From Chloroflexota bacterium (GTDB taxonomy: Bacteria; Chloroflexota; Anaerolineae; Aggregatilineales; Phototrophicaceae), in contig JAIUNI010000005.1 in assembly GCA_020161935.1 (NCBI GenBank), forward strand, positions 310,001 through 374,000: a stretch of DNA of 64,000 nt. The letters are read 5' to 3'. Below are positions 58,515 through 64,000 of this stretch, piece after piece (position 1 is the first letter of the stretch; the number at the start of each line of letters is the position of its first letter). Both the position numbers and the translations under genes were made by a program. The notes under the pieces are model-generated. The model searched no databases. It saw nothing but the letters and a program-made list of their open reading frames with translations, and was not told the origin of the DNA.

Positions 58515-60194
58515 ATGACATTTGATGCTGAACACTTAAATAAACTATATGCTGCCCGCCAAAAATGGGATGCGACCTTGAAACAGGCACAAGCGCGGAT
58601 GCCGGAGCGCCAGCAGGGTTTTACCACACAGTCCGGTGTTCCGATTAACGGCTTGTATACACCGTTGGATGTGCGCGATACCGATGTGCTTGAGGATATT
58701 GGGCTGCCGGGAGAGTATCCATTTACGCGGGGTATTCATGCCAGCGGTTACCGGGGCAAAGTATGGACGATGCGGATGTTCGCGGGGTTTGGTACGGCGG
58801 AGGAAACTAATGCCCGTTACAAGTACCTGCTTGAACAGGGCAATATGGGTTTGTCGGTGGCGTTCGACCTGCCTACGCTCATGGGCTATGACACGGATGC
58901 ACCGGAAGCACTGGGGGAGTTCGGCAAGTGCGGGGTGGCGATTAGCTCGCTGCAAGATATGGAAATGCTTTTTGAGGGTATCCCATTAGAGTCGGTAACG
59001 ACCAGCATGACGATCAACGGCCCCGCGCCGATTATCTGGGCGTTTTACATCGCGGCAGCCGAGAAGCAGGGTGTGCCGATGGCAAAGCTGCAAGGGACAC
59101 TGCAAAATGACATCCTGAAAGAGTTTATTGCCCAAAAAGAATTTATCTTCCCGCCTGAACCTTCAATGCGGCTGGTAACAGATACGGTTGCATTTGGCAC
59201 CGAACGGATGCCGCTGTGGAATACGATCAGCATCAGCGGTTATCATATCCGCGAGGCAGGGAGTACAGCCGTACAAGAATTAGCCTTCACGCTGGCAGAT
59301 GGGTTAGAGTACGTCCGCTGGGCAATTAAGCGTGGCATGGATATTGATTCGTTTGCGCCGCGTTTGAGCTTCTTTTTTAACGTTCATAACGACTTTTTTG
59401 AGGAAATCGCTAAACTTCGGGCGGCACGGCGTATCTGGGCGCGGGAAATGCGCGAGACGTTTGGGGCGAAGAATCCGCGTTCGTGGTTGATGCGCTTTCA
59501 TACGCAGACGGCTGGGGTAAGCCTGACCGCGCAACAGCCGGATGTGAATGTGGTACGGGTTGCTATTCAGGCATTGGCAGCCGTTCTGGGCGGCACACAA
59601 TCCTTACATACGAACAGCATGGATGAGGCACTGGCGCTGCCGAGTGAAGAAGCGGTTACACTGGCGATGCGGACGCAGCAGGTGATCGCTGAAGAAAGCG
59701 GCGTGACGAATACGGTTGACCCGCTGGGCGGCAGTTACTTCTTGGAAGCGCTGACCAACCAGACCGAAGCGGCGGTTTATGATTATTTCCGGCGGATCGA
59801 CGCGGTTGGGGGTGTCATTCCGGCGTTGGAGATAGGCTACATGCAGCAGGAGATTGCCGAGGCCAGCTACCGGCAGCAAGTGGAGGTTGACTCCAACCGG
59901 CGCATTATTGTTGGCGTAAACAAATACGCGACCGACGAGAAACCGAGTGTCCCGCTGTTGGTAATGGACCCCAACGGGTACGACCGGCAGATCGCGCGGC
60001 TGAACCGGCTGCGCCAAACACGCGATCAGGCGGCTGTCGAGCGAGCATTGGATGCGTTACGAACGGTGTGCCAAGCGGAGGCGAACGTGATGCCGCACTT
60101 GATCGAGGCGGCGAAAGCCTATGCCACGCTGGGCGAGATTACCGATGTGATGCGCGAGGTATTTGGGATTTATCAAGAGCCTGTCGCAATATAG
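58515..60194 (+). CDS. icmA: Isobutyryl-CoA mutase-type large subunit (acyl-CoA mutase)
   Basis: A 559-residue acyl-CoA mutase large subunit without a B12 domain. At the two specificity positions it has Phe89 ('TMRMFAGFG') and Gln207 ('KEFIAQKEF'), as in Streptomyces isobutyryl-CoA mutase, not Tyr/Arg as in the paralogue at 15.9 kb. This predicts interconversion of isobutyryl-CoA and butyryl-CoA. The rest of the barrel, including 'SISGYHIREAG' (His contact) and 'FHTQTAGVSLTAQQP', is conserved. No small B12 subunit or MeaB-like chaperone gene is nearby. Confidence 0.88.
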   Translation: MTFDAEHLNKLYAARQKWDATLKQAQARMPERQQGFTTQSGVPINGLYTPLDVRDTDVLEDIGLPGEYPFTRGIHASGYRGKVWTMRMFAGFGTAEETNARYKYLLEQGNMGLSVAFDLPTLMGYDTDAPEALGEFGKCGVAISSLQDMEMLFEGIPLESVTTSMTINGPAPIIWAFYIAAAEKQGVPMAKLQGTLQNDILKEFIAQKEFIFPPEPSMRLVTDTVAFGTERMPLWNTISISGYHIREAGSTAVQELAFTLADGLEYVRWAIKRGMDIDSFAPRLSFFFNVHNDFFEEIAKLRAARRIWAREMRETFGAKNPRSWLMRFHTQTAGVSLTAQQPDVNVVRVAIQALAAVLGGTQSLHTNSMDEALALPSEEAVTLAMRTQQVIAEESGVTNTVDPLGGSYFLEALTNQTEAAVYDYFRRIDAVGGVIPALEIGYMQQEIAEASYRQQVEVDSNRRIIVGVNKYATDEKPSVPLLVMDPNGYDRQIARLNRLRQTRDQAAVERALDALRTVCQAEANVMPHLIEAAKAYATLGEITDVMREVFGIYQEPVAI

Positions 60195-60227
60195 CGTTTT
60201 GATTTGATATTCAATAATGGGGGCATT

Positions 60228-60509
60228 ATGGAACGTTGGGAATATCTGACGAAGTTCATCAAAGCGGATGTGAAGAGTGAGGGGGTAGGGGCATTCTTGA
60301 AAACCTACCGCCCGAACTGGAAGAATCCGCCGCCCTACACCCCCGAAGCCATGATGCCCGAACTGGATGAGTTGGGCAATCAAGGCTGGGAACTCATCCA
60401 TATGGAGCCGGTGGCAAGGGTCGGTAAAAAGGGTGACGTGCTGCTCAATACGGATGCGTGGAGCAACACGTACTTCTGCGTCCTCAAGCGGCGCAAACCT
60501 GCGATATAG
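60228..60509 (+). CDS. Small protein, DUF4177-like
   Basis: A 93-residue protein. The opening 'MERWEYLTKFI' and 'LDELGNQGWELIHMEPV' match the short DUF4177-like pattern (WEY... LN-LG--GWEL). Function unknown. It lies 33 bases after the mutase gene and is probably cotranscribed. An in-frame ATT/ATG upstream could extend it by eight residues; ATG 60228 is chosen because the match begins there. Confidence 0.7.
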   Translation: MERWEYLTKFIKADVKSEGVGAFLKTYRPNWKNPPPYTPEAMMPELDELGNQGWELIHMEPVARVGKKGDVLLNTDAWSNTYFCVLKRRKPAI

Positions 60510-60516
60510 GCGCTCA

Positions 60517-62718
60517 CTAGCGGTTGAGCGCTGCCAGTTCGTTGGTTGACGCGACCAGCCGTTCCGCCAGCAGCCGGATGATCAGGTTTTGGAAGGCGAC
60601 TGCTAGCTGCGGTTCTTTTTCGCTCATCGCGGCGTAATCTTCACTATTGAGGGTGTAGGCAATTGTGTTCAGGTCGGCGATGACCGAGGCGGAACGGGGC
60701 GAGTTCAGGAAAAAGCCGAGTTCACCGACAACCGTCCCCATGCTGTGCGTGTGTAGGCGAACCCGTTTGTCGGATTCGAGTTCAAGGAAAACCGATACCT
60801 GCCCGATCTCGACAAAGATAATTTCGTTGGCGGGCTGCCCCTGCCGCATCAGGTAATCGCCGGGGGCAAACTGGCGGCGCTCAAGATAGGTTTGCAGCTT
60901 CTTGGTATCGTCTTTCGCGAAGCCGCTGTCCGCGAGTTGCAGTGTGAGGGTGGTGGGGAAATGTGTTTTTGTGACCTGCGAGATTTCCAATAGTAGATCT
61001 TCACACCACTCTAAACCACGATCCAAATCCGGGAAGAATTTGACACGATCAGCCGTTTCTAAGCCACCGCGTACGAGTTCATTTTGATCACCTGCGGATA
61101 GGTGGGTGAAGATCAGCGTAAAGTTGTGTGTATCGGCGAGGTGTTTGATTTTAGCGAAGCTGTAAGCGGCAGATGAGTCAAAGCCTGTGACGCGGCGGAA
61201 GTCCAGGATCACGAACATGGGCTGCGGCGCTTGCGTTTCGCTCAGGCGTGTACGAATGGTTTCCAGCACACTATTCGCCGTGCCAAAAAAGATGAAGCCT
61301 TGCAGTTCAAGGATGTGAACCTTTTTACCGAGTTCGAGCAGCGCCCGCCGGTGATAAGCACTGCGTTCGACATGGCTGGTCATTTCGCCGCCAGAGGCTT
61401 CGCGGTGGAAGAGGTCTAGTTGGCTGTAGTTGATGACAAAGAGCACAATCATCAATACGAGGCCGATGCCTACACCAACCAAAAACCCCGCAAGCGCGAT
61501 GACAACCAGAATGAATAGAATGACCGCATAGTCGGTTTTACGCAGCTTTTTGCGTGATTCAACCGCCCACTGATTGAGAAAATCGAGGCCGAGAAATAAG
61601 ATCAGCCCACCGAGCAGCGGCTTGGGTATATAGGCGATGATGCTTGAACCGATGATGAGGACGGAAACACAAATACCGATGGCAATGAACCCTGCCAGTT
61701 TACCCCGTGAGCCTAAGCGATGCCGCAGGGTGGTTTGCCCGAGCGCAGGATAGCCGATGCCGCCACCCACGATAGCGGTGAGGACATTGATCAGACCGTT
61801 GAATTGGAGTTCGCGGTTCAAGTTCATGTCGCGGCGGAGGGCGAGTTCCAAGCTTGAAATATTGAGCAGGAGTGAAATAGCCGTCAGCGCCAAGATGGTG
61901 CCAATCGTGCTACTTTGCCCCAGCACCGCGCTCCAATCGGCTTGTGCGAGATCCGCTAAAGGCAGCGGATGCCACACGGCTGCCCCGCCGATGTCCCCAA
62001 GCAATAGGCCGCGTTGTATCGCCTCATTGATGGATGTTCCAGTCACTAAAAGGCCAAGATAAAAGATCACTATTCCGGCGAAAATGATGGTCGGTAGGGT
62101 TAGTTTATGGCGGATGTACTTGACCCCCAGAAACAGCGCCGCACTGAAGACCACACCGGGCAGCCACATAATGATTTGATCGGGCACCAGTAGAAGCGGG
62201 AGATTTTCCGGCGAGAGTTTGTATGATGCCATCGTCCCAAAGCCACCTTGAACCAACAGCCAACCGCTGCCTGCAAGGAAGCCACCCACGACCGGATAGG
62301 GGATATAGCGCACTAAGCCACCTAATTTGAAATAACCAAGCGCGATGAGAAACAGCCCTGTGAGAAGCGAGGTCACGAAGATGAGGCTGATGGCGGTTGC
62401 GGTCAGGTTGTTCCCCAAACCGGCAGTGACCAACCCGGCGGTGGCAACAGCGAACAGTACAGACGGGTTATCTTGAAAGATGGAGTTGATGCCATCAAAA
62501 GAGCCGAAGAACGTGTAAACCAACATATGAATGATGGTGGTGATCAGAGCAAAGGCAATCCCACGTGGGAGGGCAACATGAAGGGGACCGGAAAAGATGA
62601 GGCTGGCGAGGGAGATCGCCATCATGACCTGCATGAAGCCCGTGACGATGCCAGCGGTGAGATTCGGAATAAGCTGCTGGGTGGTGAGAGACGATTTCGG
62701 GTTGGATGTTTCGGCCAT
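60517..62718 (-). CDS. SulP-family anion transporter with STAS and cyclic-nucleotide-binding domains
   Basis: A 733-residue protein. About 1-420 is the SulP transport domain with 10-12 membrane segments ('YPVVGGFLAGSGWLLVQGG', 'ALTAISLLLNISSLELALRR'). A STAS domain (about 450-565, 'FVILDFRRVTGFDSSAAYSF') and a cNMP-binding domain (about 605-720, 'FAPGDYLMRQGQPANEIIFV', 'GTVVGELGFFLNSPRSASV') follow. It likely moves sulfate, bicarbonate or another anion, gated by cAMP or a related ligand. A CYTH cyclase-like gene lies elsewhere in the window. ATG 62718 is preferred to a TTG further upstream. Confidence 0.87.
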   Translation of the reverse strand: MAETSNPKSSLTTQQLIPNLTAGIVTGFMQVMMAISLASLIFSGPLHVALPRGIAFALITTIIHMLVYTFFGSFDGINSIFQDNPSVLFAVATAGLVTAGLGNNLTATAISLIFVTSLLTGLFLIALGYFKLGGLVRYIPYPVVGGFLAGSGWLLVQGGFGTMASYKLSPENLPLLLVPDQIIMWLPGVVFSAALFLGVKYIRHKLTLPTIIFAGIVIFYLGLLVTGTSINEAIQRGLLLGDIGGAAVWHPLPLADLAQADWSAVLGQSSTIGTILALTAISLLLNISSLELALRRDMNLNRELQFNGLINVLTAIVGGGIGYPALGQTTLRHRLGSRGKLAGFIAIGICVSVLIIGSSIIAYIPKPLLGGLILFLGLDFLNQWAVESRKKLRKTDYAVILFILVVIALAGFLVGVGIGLVLMIVLFVINYSQLDLFHREASGGEMTSHVERSAYHRRALLELGKKVHILELQGFIFFGTANSVLETIRTRLSETQAPQPMFVILDFRRVTGFDSSAAYSFAKIKHLADTHNFTLIFTHLSAGDQNELVRGGLETADRVKFFPDLDRGLEWCEDLLLEISQVTKTHFPTTLTLQLADSGFAKDDTKKLQTYLERRQFAPGDYLMRQGQPANEIIFVEIGQVSVFLELESDKRVRLHTHSMGTVVGELGFFLNSPRSASVIADLNTIAYTLNSEDYAAMSEKEPQLAVAFQNLIIRLLAERLVASTNELAALNR

Positions 62719-62894
62719 GAATAGACTGCTTTGTGATTTTGGATAAGTCAAATTCTATTTGGGAACGCGCCAATATTTTAGTCGCAGAGTAGGGCATCCA
62801 GCCACTTTTGCTGGCTTCCAGAAGCGCATCTGGTGAAACGCAAAGGGCTGTGGGAGTATTACACGGGATTTGAGATGGTTATTGGAGGAACGTT

Positions 62895-63161
62895 ATGAAT
62901 ACGTCGAACGAGGCGATTACCAAGTTGGAACAGGCACTCGGTACCACAAAAGAGGCCGCCAACGTGATTGATAACCTGATCGCGGCACATGATTATCAGG
63001 ATGTGGCTTCATTGGTCACGCAAGCCGCAGCGAAGTTACTGGAAGCGGCATCGGCACTAATGCAGTCGAACGATGAGGCCGGGTTGGTCGCTTTGGAAGG
63101 GGCGGACGACCTGCTGGACGCGGTTTACGACATCATCGACGGTGAGACGGACGAGGAATAA
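62895..63161 (+). CDS. Small acidic protein, unknown
   Basis: An 88-residue helical protein, rich in Ala, Glu and Asp, with no Cys and no membrane segment. 'LVTQAAAKLLEAASALMQ' and 'ALEGADDLLDAVYDII' suggest a two-helix or four-helix bundle. A strong ribosome site (GGAGGAACGTT) lies before the ATG. No family recognised. It ends at a bidirectional terminator shared with the copZ-like gene. Confidence 0.65.
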   Translation: MNTSNEAITKLEQALGTTKEAANVIDNLIAAHDYQDVASLVTQAAAKLLEAASALMQSNDEAGLVALEGADDLLDAVYDIIDGETDEE

Positions 63162-63171
63162 ACTAAGTAAT

Positions 63172-63196
63172 AAGGGGCGTATCGACTACGCCCCTT
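63172..63196. terminator. Bidirectional terminator
   Basis: A perfect 10-bp stem (AAGGGGCGTA, 63172-63181; TACGCCCCTT, 63187-63196) with a 5-base loop, followed by a TTTTT run nearby on the plus strand, lies between the acidic-protein gene and the convergent copZ-like gene. Confidence 0.8.
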
Positions 63197-63207
63197 GAAG
63201 ATCCTTT

Positions 63208-63426
63208 TTAGAGAGAAATCAGCGTTGCGGGCGGATATTCAATCTCTTTGAGGGTCGACTCGATTTGCTGCCACGTCGCGGGGGTATCCCACTCGACGGT
63301 GACGGTCTTGCTGTCGACAACGCCATCCACCTTCTTAACGCCGGTGATCTGGCTGACCTCGTTCTTGATGGTCTTTACACAGCCGTCACAGCCAATATTC
63401 GGAACCTGAAAAGTTTTGCTTTCCAT
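63208..63426 (-). CDS. copZ: Copper chaperone, heavy-metal-associated domain (CopZ-like)
   Basis: A 72-residue HMA-fold protein with the metal-binding Cys pair in 'GCDGC' (about 12-16) instead of the classical GMTCxxC. Beta-alpha-beta-beta-alpha-beta order is readable. It would carry Cu(I) to CopA. GAGGAG precedes the ATG. A CsoR-type operator lies 77 bases upstream and resembles the one in front of the csoR-copA operon 33 kb away. Confidence 0.85.
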   Translation of the reverse strand: MESKTFQVPNIGCDGCVKTIKNEVSQITGVKKVDGVVDSKTVTVEWDTPATWQQIESTLKEIEYPPATLISL

Positions 63427-63502
63427 TGATAAACTCCTCGTGATAACTCTACTACTTTAGAGGCTTTAGCCCCATTTAAGGTTATTCTATCAGGGCTATT
63501 GT

Positions 63503-63518
63503 ATACCCCCTATGGTAT
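63503..63518 (-). promoter_or_regulatory. Candidate CsoR operator upstream of copZ
   Basis: ATACCCCCTATGGTAT, read on the plus strand, matches the operator at 30250-30265 (reverse strand) at 13 of 16 positions. Placed just upstream of the copper-chaperone gene. Confidence 0.6.
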
Positions 63519-63555
63519 ATGGACAACCTGAAACGGATAAATCTTTCGGGTTATG

Positions 63556-63852
63556 GCGAAATTTGCAAAATTTGCACACTCATCCGCCGAATTGTCTGGC
63601 GAGTCGCTCCCTCAGTGCCGCTGAAGTGTGATTTTGTGGCGGCAGGACGCTCGGCTGCATCCGCTGAAATGACACAACTCCGGCGGAACGACGGGAGCAA
63701 TCCACCGCTGCACACCTTTCGGCGGATGCACGGGAGTAAGCCGCCGAGAATGCAAAATGCGATTTACCACAAAGGCACAAAGAACACAGAGAAAAGCGGA
63801 GAAGAATTCAATTTAACCGCCAAGTCGCCAAGAACGCCAAGAGAATACAAAG
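63556..63852 (+). repeat. Dispersed ~297-bp repeat, copy B, with tandem hairpin units
   Basis: Matches copy A (15365-15659) in order: two AATTTGCAAA-like units, three ~40-base imperfect dyads with GGGAGC/GGGAGT centres, 'CACAAAGGCACAAAGAACAC', then 'CGCCAAGTCGCCAAGA' and 'GAATACAA'. A frame of 158 codons crosses it but is not considered real. The last 150 bases of the window (after 63852) hold no recognised gene; a 9-bp inverted pair (AACCATTTT/AAAATGGTT) lies at 63924-63980. Confidence 0.75.
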
Positions 63853-64000
63853 ATAGAAAGAGCATAGCATATTCGGTAGGGTTTAGGGTGAACATTTGGT
63901 CGCTTTTAAGGGGTGAGTTCACCAACCATTTTGAGGGAGAAGTGGCGCGTGGAAGGTTGTTGCGCGGTTGGAAAATGGTTTGTCCGGGTTTTTAGGCGGG

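Noticed and set aside
63519..63995. 158-codon frame over the terminal repeat
   Set aside because: It lies on the dispersed repeat, has no ribosome site and no protein-like pattern; the second repeat copy does not keep the frame.

Overview
This window looks like chromosomal DNA of an uncultured Chloroflexota bacterium, most likely Anaerolineae-like. That placement is inferred from gene content: many B12-dependent acyl-CoA mutases and carboxylases, large GT39/ArnT-like membrane glycosyltransferases with a C-terminal beta domain, SH3-domain secreted proteins, and dispersed hairpin repeats of the 'CCCTAC' and 'ACCACAGAGGCACAAAG' kinds. No rRNA, tRNA, CRISPR array, transposase or prophage was seen.

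1-15.2 kb is one long plus-strand catabolic operon. It holds a sugar kinase (5' end outside the window), a Tat-exported ABC binding protein with two permeases, an M24 peptidase-fold enzyme, two enolase-superfamily sugar-acid dehydratases, two 2-hydroxyacid dehydrogenases, an SDR, a complete E1alpha/E1beta/E2 set of a 2-oxoacid dehydrogenase complex (no E3), and a fumarylacetoacetase-fold hydrolase. The set fits import and oxidative cleavage of a sugar or sugar acid through 2-keto-3-deoxy and 2,4-diketo intermediates.

15.2-30.3 kb holds a repeat-rich gap, methylmalonyl-CoA mutase large subunit (Tyr/Arg specificity pair), a CYTH protein, a second MITE-like repeat, a BMP-family lipoprotein, a MacB-like ABC exporter with its two-component system, an endonuclease III relative, and a copper operon (CsoR-family regulator, duplicated His-rich secreted protein, CopA). 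The copper operon shares a candidate operator with a copZ-like gene at 63.2 kb.

30.4-39.7 kb holds an O-antigen ligase-like protein, an SH3 protein, methylmalonyl-CoA epimerase, an acyl-CoA dehydrogenase, a Uma2 nuclease, a medium-chain reductase, and a B12-dependent diol dehydratase whose large and medium subunits are fused, with no reactivase nearby.

39.9-48.2 kb is the most interesting block. Five translationally coupled genes (SWIM zinc finger, short DUF5691-like, MoxR AAA+, DUF5682/ChaN-like, VWA) are followed on the same strand by an 89-residue peptide with Ser at every third residue for 19 triplets, an SseB-like protein and a TIR-domain protein. It resembles MoxR-VWA conflict systems with added candidate effectors.

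48.5-60.5 kb holds an acyl-CoA carboxylase operon (CT, BC, BCCP), a GNAT, two large membrane glycosyltransferases, a CHAD protein, and isobutyryl-CoA mutase large subunit (Phe/Gln pair). With mcm and epimerase this covers propionyl-CoA to succinyl-CoA and isobutyryl-CoA/butyryl-CoA interconversion. 60.5-64 kb holds a SulP-STAS-cNMP transporter, a small acidic protein, copZ, and a second copy of the ~295-bp repeat found at 15.4 kb.
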